A stretch of 64,000 nucleotides of DNA from Rugalucina vietnamica (GCA_964017185.1 OZ024869.1:64556931-64620930), one strand, 5' to 3'; positions 42,951-54,789 are shown, counted from the stretch's first letter. Notes: generated from the letters alone by a model not told the origin. Program-made: numbers and translations.

Positions 42951-45049
42951 TCACTATTATTTATTCTATATAAAAACGATTTTGTAACTAAGATGTTATG
43001 TGTGACCTTAAATTGAAAATCGTTTAATTTAACCTCGTTTAATTGATTTAAAACAGAATAATAATGGATCCATTCTCTCTCAGAAATACCAGGTATCTCT
43101 CGTTCCCATTTATTATTTTCAATGAAAATATTAGAACCCGTCATTATGTCATAAAACCGACGGCATCCCTTGTTGTCAGCCAAAATTTGTTGCATATAGA
43201 TGCTGCATCTTACATTATGTTTATTCAAAATACATGTCACTTTTTTGTCTTCTAATATAGTTCTCCATTCGTTCGAAATTTTTCTAAGTAAAGATTGAAA
43301 ATCTACAAACGTACCTCTCCGGTTATAGCGATTTTTTATGTCTTCAAATTCGTAAAAGTTACCATTTTCGTCAATAAGATCTGACACATGTCGCAGTCCT
43401 TTATCGTTCCAGTCCTTGATGAAGAAATATTCTCCATTTAATAAATTATTATTAAACCACAGCGGGGAGTTTAAAATTTGGTAAACAGATTCTATTCTAA
43501 TACAGCTGCAAAAATAAGACCATATCTGAAGCAATTCTTTTCAGAATGGATTATAAAGCGTTATAATAGATTGTTTTGAATAACCGTTTCCAAATGACGG
43601 CACTTTTTGAAAGTCTATCTTGGACAGCGTAAACCATGATGCACCTTGCGAATTCTGTAGGATCCGTTTCATCCGTGATACTTTTAAGGCTTTAATAAAG
43701 TAAGTTATATTTATCATTCGCAGTCCTCCAAATTTTGAGTCTTTAGTAATACTATTTCGCTTGATTCTATCTGGGCCTGAATTCCATAAGAAAGAATATA
43801 ATATTTTGTTTAACTTTTTTATCAGTTCCTCGGGTGGGTTTGGTAAAGCTAAAAATAGATGTGTAAACTTCGATAAAGCTAACGATTTAATGATTGTTAT
43901 TCTTCCGATTAACGTTATTTTTCTTTTCGCCCATTGCTTGCATAAGTTTTCAATTTTAGTGATTATTTCATTTGAATTAAGGTTCCAAATATCAAAAATT
44001 TCTGTGGTAAAAGTAACACCTAATATTTTGAATGGATCCTGTGACCAGTCAAGCCTTTCATTTATACAGAGTTGTACTGCTGAGTGGCTCAAAGCACCAA
44101 TCCATATAGCCCTTGTTTTTTCAATATTTATTTTCAAACCTGACATATTGTAAAATACATTTAAAACAGATAATGTTTCTTTAAGAGATTTTTCGGTTCC
44201 ATCTAAAAATATTTGGGTATCGTCAGCATATTGACTCAAGCGGAATTCTTTACCATTAATTTTTATTCCTTTTATCCTTTTATTATTCCTTATTAACTTT
44301 CCTAAAATTTCAGCGCATAAAATTAAAATATATGGCGAAATTGGATCTCCCTGCCGACATCCCCTTTTAAGATTAAAAAATTCCGATATGTGACCATTTT
44401 GTATAATGCAAGATTCTGATCCATTTTGAAATAATTTTATCCAAGATTTTATCGATGGTCCAAAATTAAAATAGTCCAGCGTTTTTTCTATAAAATTCCA
44501 TGACACCGGGTCGAACGCTTTTTCAAAATCAACAGATAAAACAAGTCCAGGCAAGTTTTGATGTTTAGTTTCAAATAAGATATCATAAATGAGTTTTATA
44601 TTTTCACCAATGAATCTTCCAGAAATAAAACCCTTTTGATCTTCATGAATTAGAGAACTGAGTACTGTTTTGATTCTATTAGCTATCACAGCCGATGCAA
44701 GCTTGTATACTACATTCAATAAGGAGATAGGCCGCCAATTTTTCAGATAATGCCTGTTTTTATTTGACTTGGGTAAGCAAGTAATTATACCTTGTTTTTG
44801 GGTCACTGATAAATTACCTGTTCGATAGCCAGTATTTAATGATCGTAAAACGAAATCTCCAATATCAGACCAGAAAAATTTAAAAAATTCGACAGTAAAC
44901 CCATCTAGACCCGGACTTTTATCGTTTTTCATGTTCTTCAAAGCTTTAGTTAGTTCTGGCAATGTAATTTCTCCTTCTAAATTTTCGGCTTCACGATCTG
45001 ATAGTTTTGTTTCATTTTCTCCTAATACATTACGAATAGGTTCATCATC

Positions 45050-45097
<48 letters not shown>

Positions 45098-46396
45098 GTT
45101 ATTATTATATAGGTTTTCATAGAAACGCTTTTGACAGTTAAGGATATCTTTTGTATTTGTATGTTCATCTCCGTTATCTTCTGTAATTTTATTCATAACC
45201 TTATTAGTAAAGTGTCTAGTTTCTAAATTAAAGAAATATTTAGTTGTTTTTTCGCCAAACTCTTCATATCTTACGCGAGATCTTAACATTACTCCTTGTA
45301 TTTTTTTCTTTCGGATATCTTCTAATCTTTCCTTCTTTTGAACTAAAAAAATAAATTTATCATCGTTTATCTGCGAAAAATTTGCATTAATATCATTTTC
45401 TAGAGTTTTTATTTCTTGTTCCAATTCTTGTTCTTCCTTACAGCTTTGTCTTTTCTTTATAGAACTATATTTTATTGTATCACCTCTTATCATCATTAAC
45501 AAAGTTTCAAGAAATAATTGCTCATTTATATTAAACTCTAAATCTTGATTTGGAATATTATCACCTATATTATAATTTGTAGCATATGTGTGTTTTACAT
45601 CTTCAATTATCTTTTTGACCTTTTCAACGTATTGACTATCCCTAAGCAGACTATTGTTAAACTTCCAGTACCCTTTTCCCCTATCATTATCTTGAAATTT
45701 TAATTTAATTGTAATAGCCGAATGGTCCGTCCTATATCCTGGAATTGTATCAGAAGCTGTAACATATTGGAAAAGACTTTCATGTATAATAAAAAAATCT
45801 AACCTTGCTTGTTTTTTACTTGGATTTAATCTACGCCATGTATATTGCTTTTCATTTTCATGCATTAACCTCCATGGATCTATAAAATTCTCTTGGTCTA
45901 AGAATTGCAGAACCGTTTGTCTAGCCCGTGGATTATTAATACGAGCGTAATTAAAGCTATCCATTTCGGCATCAATAATCATATTCCAATCGCCACATAC
46001 GATAACGTGATCATTCTGAAATTCTTCTATTTTTCGTTTCATGTATTCATAAAATTGTGGATTATCATTATTAGGGCCGTATATATTGACTAATGTAATG
46101 TCTTTATCTTCTATGTTCATATCTAACATCAAAAAATTTCCATTTTCATCATTCTTTATTCTTTTGACTTTTTGCTCAAAATTATTATTAATTAAAATCA
46201 TAACCCCTCTACTGTTTGTTGTGTATGAACTAAAATATGCTTCATAACCCCATTCCGCTTTTATAAATGATTCAAGATTTTTATCAATATGAGTGTCTTG
46301 CAAGCATACAATATTATATTTTTTACATCGAACATACTGGAATAGATCCCTTCTTTTTGTGGATACAGAAAGACCTCCACGGCAATTCTGAGAAAA
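42951..46396 (-). pseudogene. L1/Tx1-like LINE ORF2: endonuclease plus reverse transcriptase
   Basis: An apurinic-endonuclease-like domain begins at SQNCRGGLSVSTKRR (about 46390), then CLQDTH, NIYGPN, VICGDWN, ARLDFF and YRTDHS. The reverse transcriptase follows with KSPGLDGFTVEF, NWRPISLLNVVYK, motif A SVDFEKAFDPVSW, motif B RGCRQGDPISPY, motif C YADDTQIF (44219-44230) and GLKINIEKTRAIW. The main open frame runs 46396 to a TGA at 43541-43543. That stop stands where the second copy has Trp in NPFWRD, and the frame continues in phase to about 42951. There is no in-frame ATG ahead of SQNCRGG; a TGA lies a few codons upstream. An ATT microsatellite (45049-45107) inserts about 19 asparagines. Probably inactive. 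Confidence 0.9.
45049..45107 (-). repeat. In-frame ATT microsatellite coding poly-Asn in the LINE
   Basis: About 19 AAT codons (one AAC) on the minus strand between YENLYN and KDDEP. The second LINE copy has only NENLIDAD at this point (61741-61770), so the expansion is specific to this copy and is out of the catalytic core. Confidence 0.9.
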
Positions 46397-46838
46397 TATT
46401 GTGATACATCAAAACATTGATATCCGTGAAATGCAACAGTTTTAGAATTAGTATAAATGGACACATAACATGAAAGATACAAGCAAACAAATATTACATC
46501 TGGAAATTCTTTAGAATGAAACATGATACGATTTTGCCAAAATAACATAGAACTTACCGAAAAACTCATTTTCCGGAATGCTGCAGTATAGGATACATAA
46601 ATGTTAATAAGAATATATAGGTGGGTACATGATACGTTTAATTTCAAAAGCATTAGTATGTCTGTTAAAATACGACCTTTTTCTTGGTGATAACATCAAT
46701 AACTAAATAAATCAAATATAATTTCAACTTTTTTACAAGATATTTGGCAGCTTATCAATATACAATATACTGCTTTTTTGGGTAAAAACGGGCATATTTT
46801 GCATTAAACATATAGAAAAATAGAAAAGCATTTATTTA
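46397..46838. other. Upstream flank of the minus-strand LINE
   Basis: This should contain the LINE 5' region. It does not resemble the flank of the plus-strand copy (59820-60430), and no ORF1 (RNA-binding protein) is recognisable. A 130-codon minus-strand frame (46261-46653) is in another phase and overlaps the endonuclease start. Confidence 0.4.
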
Positions 46839-46844
46839 ACTTTG

Positions 46845-46985
46845 TTCCACTACCGCCCCCCCCCCACCCCGAGTCCAAAGAAATCCCTTTGTATGTGAAT
46901 GTATTGTCATATTTTACATAATATATTTGAATGGCGTTCTGGGACTCGGTGGGGGGGGGGGGGCACTACCCTACAGCTCAAAATG
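46845..46985. repeat. ~140 bp foldback with C-run and G-run in its arms
   Basis: CACTACCGCCCCCC, CACCCCGAGTCC on the left is matched by GACTCGGTGGGGG, GGGCACTACC on the right, arms about 30 bp around an AT-rich loop (TGTATGTGAATG, ATATATTTGAATGG). The two runs are about 11 C and 13 G. Also a candidate for unusual DNA structure. Confidence 0.6.
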
Positions 46986-47739
46986 TTACCTCGGTACTAG
47001 AGCCCAAGTGTAGAAATTGTTTTAAAACTTAAAATTAAAAAGAAAACAAAACAGCAGTTAAATTCTAAGCCATATATAAAGTACAAAAATGGATATTATA
47101 TACATTTGTTTCCAAAAGTAACCCAAATCTGCATGATTTATAACCACATGTTATGTTCCATTCCCCAGAAAATGAGGGTACTGTACATTCTGTGGAACAA
47201 ACTTTTGTAATCATTCTATACTAATAGTGTCTACTTGTTTACACGGCCAATAACCTCTTGCACCACAAACAGTATCATTGGAATACCGTTTTACTTTTTT
47301 TAAAAAAATGTATTAGCTTCCAAATCAACAACTTTTCAGTCACATCGGTACGATGCCACCACTGTCTAGGTATTAGCCAGTATTATGGGAACTTAAAATG
47401 TCTATGTCATTGGTACAAACAATACAGCGACGTGAAGTTTCAAATCACCAACTTTTAGAATGTTTACACAGTTTGCCATTCATTCTCATAAAGCTATTTG
47501 CTTATTATATCACGTTAGGCATAAAAATATTAATCTTTCGGTTCTTTAATGCAACCGACACTAAATAGAGGCCCTGGCTTTGATCCAATCATGGGGAGTC
47601 GTGCTGTGCCTGAGACACGTTAACTCTCCAGAGTACTGGGTACAAGAAGTAATATGTGGCTCAATCCCAAAATGACTGAAAAATGTTACTATTAAAAGAT
47701 GTTCGGCCATAATCTAACCGAACCAAAAATAAAGTTTAT
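46986..47739. other. No gene or repeat boundary recognised
   Basis: AT-rich; a 66-codon frame (47258-47458) is unsupported. Confidence 0.4.
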
Positions 47740-47930
47740 GATTAGAATCACTACGACACAACCATTACACTGAAACGAGACACCTGTAAGACAAGCCAAG
47801 TTCTGTTTGCGGGTGTGCCAGGTGGTTTTTCTCTGGGTTCTCGTGTTTTCGCCCATCTACTGATTGATCCATCTCATACGAGCTGAAATAATCTTGAAAG
47901 GGACTTTAAACTGAATCAGAAAAATACACT
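47740..47930 (+). mobile_element. R6 SINE, body and tail
   Basis: GACAAGCCAAGTTCTGTTTG, CGGGTGTGCCAGGTGGTTTT, TCTCTGGGTTCTCG, ACTGATTGATCCATCTCATA, CTTGAAAGGGACTTTAAACT. The tRNA-like head is diverged or partly missing (ACTACGACACAACCATTACAC at 47750 may be its remnant). Confidence 0.75.
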
Positions 47931-48739
47931 GAATGCCGTGTTGTAACATGTTTATACAGATAAATAACTACTCATGCAAGGTTGCTCAGTGTGACCAAGT
48001 TTTGTCACTGAAAGTGGGCCGTGTTTAGAGAAAATGTTTTTGGTTAAGATCAAACTCTACTTAAGCTGTGCAACACATAGAAGATGGATTGAAGTTTTGT
48101 TAATTAATGACACGATTCTGAGTAGCTGGCTGGTCATCGCTGATCTGGGTATATGGTTTTGCATATGACAGATAGCAGGTTTTCACATGAGGTAACAGTG
48201 TCTTTTATAATGTTTGGTAGTACTGAGACAATAATTTTATATAGGTAACTGCTAAAGGTTTGTACCCAAAATGTTGACGTTGTAAATTTCAATTTTATTT
48301 CAATGGCTTTATGCATGTTTATAACACTTAACACAGTGTTGCATGCACAAACTATGATACAGTAGTGGAATTAAAGGACTACAAGCAAGGAAAAGCGAAA
48401 AATTAAATTTTTTCTCACATACGAAATTTTGATCCCCACCAATTTTGATCTTAAATCGCCTTTTTTACACTATATGGAGGAAATAGTCAAAACTCGTAAT
48501 AGTTATAGGTTCAGAATACATTGGGCTATTGCCCTAATTATGAAATATCACCAACAGGACCTTTGATCTATTGTTCTGGTCTTTTGAAAACGAGGCATCA
48601 GACCCCCAAGACCGTCACAGATTCTTCCTCTCAGTATAGTAAAAATGTGAATAAACAAAAAGGTGTTTGTCTCTGTATACCCAGCGCTACAGACTACTCC
48701 ACTAAAGAGATGATCAAGATTGGCAGATACTAATGCTAA
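47931..48739. other. No gene recognised
   Basis: Overlapping short frames on both strands at 48521-48769 are unsupported. No repeat boundaries recognised. Confidence 0.4.
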
Positions 48740-49660
48740 CAGTAATTCTCTTTGGCTCCATGATGCCAAATCTAAATGGTCACTGACAAAGCTTAAATGG
48801 CCGAAACTGTGGTATGTCCCTTCCTTTTTCTCGTTAATATGTTCACTGATCTTAAAGGATCACAGTTTAATTTTTTAACAAACGCTTTTTCTGTCAATGA
48901 ATTTGTTATGTAACGTCTCCTTTAAAATTAGAGAATACACACAATGCAATTGGGAAGACACGATGCTTTTAAATATTCTCTGATAAATAAATTGTTCGAA
49001 TTGTCTCTCTGAAGAGGAATTATCTGTGTGAAACCAGTTTTATCGATGGTGACATGCATGGTATCAATACTGTTGTAAAATCATGTTTAGAGGTGTCCAT
49101 CACCCTGAGCTTTTGAAAGAAATCATCTGATTAGGAAAAGAAAAGAACAACAACATAGAGATATTTTGTCCAAAGATTTGGCAAATACAGATAATTGAAA
49201 GATGCATAGTAATAAGGCTATACCATTTTTCACACGGACAGGAAAATAACGGTAAATAAATTACCGACTCACTCTCGCATTTGAAATAGCTTTCCGTATT
49301 AAAGTAAGCAAATGTTTAAAAGTTTGTAGAAAATACATCACACCAGTAATACCTAAAACGCGAATGAGTGTATACATGTATTATTTATTTATAACGGTTT
49401 TTATGTAACTTGTCAGGATCCATACAAGCAATTATAGAAACATTGAAAAGATGAGTGCAAGTGATGTCTGTGCTTTCCATATTCGTATATAATTCCATTT
49501 TAAGTATCGACTAAACGTTTCACAGTAACTGATAGATATTTTGATAGCTCACATGCCATAGGTTAGTCGGGATGAATACAGCATTTCGGACAAATTATTT
49601 TTCCGGAGCACGGTTCACAATATTATTACCGCTATTAAACTAATGACTATTATTATTGAT
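48740..49660 (+). repeat. R4 mosaic repeat copy
   Basis: 48890-49080 (GAGAATA, CAATGCAATTGGGAAGACAC, GATGCTTTTAAA, CTCTGAAGAG, TTATCTG) matches 52555-52730. 49440-49650 matches 28340-28545 and 54330-54540. GGCCGAAACTGTGGTATGTC (48799) resembles 6973. Confidence 0.6.
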
Positions 49661-50302
49661 TATTGTTATAGATATGGCGTACCACAAACATCCAAAGAAG
49701 TCAATACTCTGTTGACTAGGTACATCATTTTACACACCATGTCTGCTAAGAATTTAATGTAAAGACAATGTGTTGATGGCGGGTTTTAAATCACAGCAGA
49801 CCGCTCCATAAAATCGTTTAAGCTCTCCATTTATTTCAAATTCCACCGTGAAAACGCGGTTCTACTGTGTTTTATTTGTACTTTGTTTGTTTGTTGTTTT
49901 TTTCTGTTGACCTAGCCATTTTTTGTTGGATGATGCTAGCCAAATGGCAAAGTCGCTTTTGAAAAAAAGCTTTTCATTTTGATATGCAAGCATGATGCTT
50001 AAATTGTTGCGATATCTTGTACTATCATTGCTGGCCCGTCTGGCGTATGGTCGTGATTCTAGTTTTAGTTGATGCAGTTCATGGACCTTTTATTCTTAGT
50101 TCGAGGAATTACGTGTAATTTTTATTCTACGACAAAATGTTTACAAAAGGTTTATTAGCAAATACATGTACGCTAACAGTGCATGAACACACGAAACACA
50201 TTGCTTCGAGTCAACATTGTCTAGCATTTGTATTTTGTCATTTGCCAATGCTTCTGATGACAAAGCAATTAAAGATTTTATTCCCAAAGTTTCCATATGA
50301 TG

Positions 50303-50422
50303 AGAATGGAGTGGAATGGAGTGGAATGTTGTAGCATGAATAAATGGAATGAAATAAATAAATGGAATGTGGTAGCATGAATAAATGGCCAATGGAGTGG
50401 AATGTGGTAGCATGAATAAAAT
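50303..50422 (+). repeat. GGAATG-type minisatellite
   Basis: Units of TGGAATGTGGTAGCATGAAT and AAATGGAGTGGAATG recur about four to five times. Confidence 0.8.
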
Positions 50423-50439
50423 TAAAAGACTTATCAAAA

Positions 50440-50660
50440 TTTTATCTTGTTAAACTTTCAAAGTATAGTTGTGAGCATGTCCATCTGGGAATTGTTTCCA
50501 AAACGTTTAACTTAATTTGACATTAACTCAACGTTTATTGAGATTTAAATGTTTGTTGCCGGCAAGTCCATTGCACATAATGGGAAACGATTCCCTGATG
50601 TTTCTGCACTCCATTTACATATACTCAGATGATAACGTTTAGTCGGTAACTTTGACAAGC
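50440..50660 (+). repeat. R4 mosaic repeat fragment
   Basis: AATTTGACATTAACTC, TTTATTGAGATTTAA, GTTTGTTGCCGG, CAAGTCCATTGCA matches 29510-29590 and 13020-13090. Confidence 0.65.
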
Positions 50661-51049
50661 CCCAAAACTATTTTATTCCGCTGTTTGCCTTAGCCGTTTC
50701 CTCTTCTTAAATTGCAAAGACAATGTTTCCTAAATTTGGAAACCAGCTGATAATGCATAAATGGTGAATACTTATATGAGATGCTCATTGATTGGTCTAA
50801 AACGTTCCGATTCACCAAAAGTAAACAAAAATAACTTATATTTGTTATTATTTCCCATTATTGTTGAGCATATAAGTATTAAAATATTTAATATTATACA
50901 GCAACCAAACCTTCTTTTATTACTGCTTTAATGAGGTTGACATCCTATCCCATCTCAGAATTACTGCGCACGATCTACTATCCCATCTAGATTCAGCGCA
51001 CTGTGAAGACATATTCTCACTTTCCCTTCAAATTGATGTTCCCAAACTG

Positions 51050-51940
51050 TAAACATTCTTTTGTGGTCATTGGATGTACTTTGTGTTATGAGTTAAGATA
51101 AAAATAGCATGCCTTCAGCTCAAAATACCTTGTCATGCATCACAAGCTTAACACTGTACGGTATCATGGTATAAATATCATACGAATTCATCTGTTTATA
51201 AGTAATTATATATTTTGATTAAACTTCTATTGACAAAATATCATTGTTTGCAAAAAATCAACAAGTTTATAAAAGCTCGGAAAATAATTTCCAAAGACGT
51301 GTTTCTTAATGAGCACTATAAATGACAATGTAACACTATAACTGACAATGTAAATAGTGGTGTCCAATACTCTGTACTAGTGACATGGAGTTTGGTTTGG
51401 AAACAACTCCTACCATTTTTATTTGATATTTACATCGTACTTTATTGCTGTATACAAAGCAGGATAAATTGCAGGATTAATTCGAATATAAACTAGAAAA
51501 TACACGTGACATGTTTATATTTCAAGGGACAACGAATGCTGACGCGTTAACTATAGCATAGAGATGACGACACACACTAGACGCATAAAAAATTGATGCT
51601 CAACACCAAAATTGACAAGAAATTAGATGGGTTTACTGTATTCTATACATGCATATAAGTAAGGGAAAACTGACCAAATTTTGAAGGCATCAAGTCTATA
51701 GTTTCTCCGGTCGCTAATACCATGAATACCGGAATCCAAGTTTTTGTGCAGAGCGGCTCAAATATTGTGGTCACGTATTAAATGATTTCTTGCATCGCAT
51801 GACGAAAGATATCAGGGTCATTAAGAATTCTTGACAAACTGTCTTTCATGGCCCAGACGACCTGCAACCCTAGGTGTATTATTACGTTTGCTATGATGAA
51901 CTGAATCTGAATGGTTTACTTGTGACAAGCTAAAATGACA
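51050..51940 (+). repeat. R4 mosaic repeat with F module, copy 3
   Basis: 51185-51320 (GAATTCATCTGTTTATAAG, CTATTGACAAAATATC) matches 33728-33800. 51745-51900 (GCAGAGCGGCTCA, GTGGTCACGTATTAAATG, GCATGACGAAA, ATCAGGGTCATTA, GCCCAGACGACC) matches the F module. The two parts lie about 400 bp apart, the spacing expected for an uninterrupted R4 here. Confidence 0.65.
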
Positions 51941-52529
51941 ATACTTCACCAGGGGGTGTGCCAAGAGGGAAATCCATCCCTGACTTAGTTATCTCTTTTG
52001 TACCTATGTTATTAGGTAAATATATAGTATGATTTGAAAGAGTACCGACCTACGTATACACAACATGTTATAGTGTATGAAAATAATGGTAAAGAGGAAA
52101 TGCGTTTCAAAGAGTAAGAAAAGAATTAGACAAAATAGTTGGGCACTACCAGGGGTTTTGCGTATCTGGGGAGAAGGACCATTTATGTTCAGGGACATTC
52201 ATTACTTTCAGAAAAACTTTTGGGTTTGTATGAGCAGGGAGCAGGGATCTGAGGAAAAACTACTGGGAATCTTGGGAGAAAGGTTTGTTTTTGAGCTAAG
52301 ACCCATACCCCCTGGTAGTTCCTCAATAGATTATGCGCTGTGCTATGACTTAGTCTAGGATTCGATATGTATTTCGCCGCTGCGCTATGTCGTATAGCAA
52401 ACCTCCTTTACAATGAAGCTACCGATGGTAACTGACCTAGGGATGAAAAAAGTTGACTGGGACGTTTGAAAATAATATACAGAGACATATATAGTACCAA
52501 CTATTTTATGGATGCAGTGGCTAACAAGG

Positions 52530-52740
52530 CTTTAATTAGTGCCACGCCTTGTTTTGAAGAGAGAATAAAGACAATGTAATTGGACAGACACCGCGCTTTT
52601 AAAATTTCTCTGATGTATAAAGTGTTTCAATTGTATCTCCGAAGAGACATTATCTGCGTTAAAATCAGAGAAATCAGGCGGTGACTGACATGCATGTAAC
52701 CTATACCTTGGTAAATCATGATTAGAGTGCATATAAAATG
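52530..52740 (+). repeat. R4 mosaic repeat fragment
   Basis: GAGAGAATAAAGACAATGTA, ATTGGACAGACACCGCGCTT, CTCCGAAGAGACATTATCTG matches 48920-49030. Confidence 0.6.
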
Positions 52741-52928
52741 GTAGAGTGATATCTTCTGAAGAAGCTAAAGTGGTACCACTGTTTATCCGATTTATAATTC
52801 ATGCTGGTGCAATATGGTCCAGAGATAATAGGACTGTCATACTTGGGTGATTATCTCATCTCTGCGGAGTGTAAAAAGAGGTCGCTAAAGGATAATACAT
52901 GTGGCACCACTAATTTTATGGCCCTTGT

Positions 52929-53735
52929 TATACCCCCGGCATTTATGCCGACGGGTATATAGTGTTTGCTTTTCCTTTCGTCCGTTCGTATGTTAGTAAG
53001 TTTCTTCGTTCGTAATTCCGGAACGTTCGTAGAATTTATGTCAAAGTTTTTGTTAAAGTTTCTCTAGAGGTGTATATCTCATGAACCAATGGTCAGAAAC
53101 TATTCATATTTGAACCATAGGTACCCTATAGGGTTTGCTTTGTTTCCATAAGGTTTGACCACAGGGTCCATGCCCGGGGTTGGGGCTAGAGGTCAAAATC
53201 TAGGTCACCTTTAAAATGTGCTGTTTACAATGTTAATGTTTCTTCTCTAAGTCCATATCTTATCAAACAATGATAGGGATGTATTCGTATTTAGTTCATA
53301 GAAACCCTTTAAGGTTTGCTTTCATATTCAATGTCACCAAATCCTGGGTACTATCCCCGGGGGAGGGGCTAGAGGTCAAAATCTAGGACACAATTATAAT
53401 ATAATAGATACCTTGATGATTTTTCTGTAAGTCTATTTTTCTTGACATCCACTAAGTCTTATCAGAAAGCATTCATACGTAGACCATAGGTACATGTACC
53501 ATGTTAGGTCTAGACTATGGGGTCCAGGTGCGGGGGTGGGGCTAGAGGTCAAAATTTAGAACTTCTTTAAAAATTGTATTTTCTGTACTTTTTTACCACC
53601 ATGTTTAGAAATCATTCATACTTGCACCATAGATACTCTATATGGTTTGCCTTGTTCCTAATGACATTACAATCTAGGGTCCATGCTCAGGGTGGGGCTA
53701 GAGGTCAAGATCTACGACATCTATTTTTTTTGTAA
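52929..53735 (+). repeat. TATACCCCCGGCA-type repeat with tandem ~175 bp units
   Basis: Starts TATACCCCCGGCATTTATGC, CGACGGGTATATAGTG. Then GGGGCTAGAGGTCAAAATCT occurs at about 53184, 53366 and 53538, with GGGGCTAGAGGTCAAGATCT at 53694, giving four units. Each also holds CATAGGTACCCTATAGGG-like and GGTCCATGCCCGGGG-like words. This repeat style is frequent in mollusc and other invertebrate genomes (from memory). Non-coding. Confidence 0.7.
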
Positions 53736-54309
53736 TTAATTTTATTGAAGAATGACATTCTATTTTCCATCTCGGACCAAGGACCTGACCCTCAATGTCC
53801 GCGATCAAGTGGTGGGGGAGTGAAGTAGAATGACAGATCTTTTATAGAGCAGTATACAGAGCTGACTTGTATACTCAATCTAGGCTTCCTAATAGTTTTA
53901 GACATCACTTTTTGCAAAAACAAATTTTTAAGATGTACTTGTTGAGAGTGCTCTCTTTCTTTCGGGAATATGTCAGTGTCACTTAGCATGTCGGAGGGGG
54001 GGGGGGGGGCTACCATCCAGGGGTATACGTGCCTCTTTTCTAGTTAACTTGTGCAGTAAAATTGCTTTCCTCTGCAATCAATATTGATTTTCATTTTAGG
54101 GTCCCTACCTGCGTTAAGAGTGATTGTCAGACCACCATGATTTCTAGTGTCCTGTCCTTTATTGGTCATCAGCTAGAAACTCACAAGATAGGCATACATG
54201 CCTTTAACTCTGAACTAGGCATCTCACACTTCCGAAGTAAAAAATCGGGATGGGCGAAGAAAACGGACAAACACATAGATACGTTCATGATTTTTCGAAT
54301 CATTCCATC
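53736..54309. other. Unassigned, with a 14-base G-run
   Basis: G-run at 53996-54009. A 92-codon plus frame (54062-54340) and a 74-codon minus frame (53792-54016) lack recognisable domains; the second is biased by the G-run. Confidence 0.4.
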
Positions 54310-54545
54310 AAGTTGGCCTATAAAAATATCTAAAAGATGACCGTAAGTGATGTCTACACTTTTGAAATTCATGGTAAAGCTAATTTGAACTATCGACTAA
54401 ACGTTTCACACTAACTGATAGACATTTTGATAGCTTGCATATCATAGGTTAAGCCTGTTGAATACAAGATGTTACATTTGCAAAGATCGACCATTCAGTT
54501 CCTTCAGGAAGTCGGGTAAAAAGAGTGACCGCTGTTTTGCAAATG
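54310..54545 (+). repeat. R4 mosaic repeat fragment
   Basis: GTAAGTGATGTCTACACTTT, ATCGACTAAACGTTTCACAC, ACTGATAGACATTTTGATAG matches 49460-49545 and 28345-28440. Confidence 0.65.
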
Positions 54546-54578
54546 AATGTGGGAGTTCAAATATTGTTATAATATTTT

Positions 54579-54775
54579 GAGCCGCCTCATGGGAAAACCA
54601 ACAATCTGCATATGCAAAAACAAAGACGCAGATCAACTTCGCGGTAACCGCGAAGCTGATCAGCGCCTTTGTTTTCGCTACACGGATAGTTCAATCCCTC
54701 TTCTTCTTAAATCTTCTGTCCTGCTTCTGTGCTTGTACAGCCTGATTTGCGTCAGACCTCTTCGAAAACCACATC
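54579..54775 (-). mobile_element. R1 MITE copy 8, one end degraded
   Basis: Left end GAGCCGCCTCATGGGAAAAC. The central hairpin CGCAGATCAACTTCGCGGTA with its complement is clear. The rest runs in reverse relative to copies 1-6 (CTTGTACAGCCTG, GTCAGACCTCTTCG). The right inverted repeat has been lost or diverged, ending near ACCACATC. The open frame 54547-54852 across it is a shadow. Confidence 0.75.
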
Positions 54776-54789
54776 AAATGTGGTATACC

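Noticed and set aside
42839-43534. Separate gene downstream of the LINE
   Set aside because: It aligns in phase with the carboxyl part of the other LINE ORF2; the break is a single stop codon.
43761-44153. 130-codon plus-strand frame
   Set aside because: Antisense shadow of the LINE reverse transcriptase on the minus strand.
52077-52358. 93-codon frame as a host exon
   Set aside because: No recognisable domain and no splice or codon evidence strong enough to call it.
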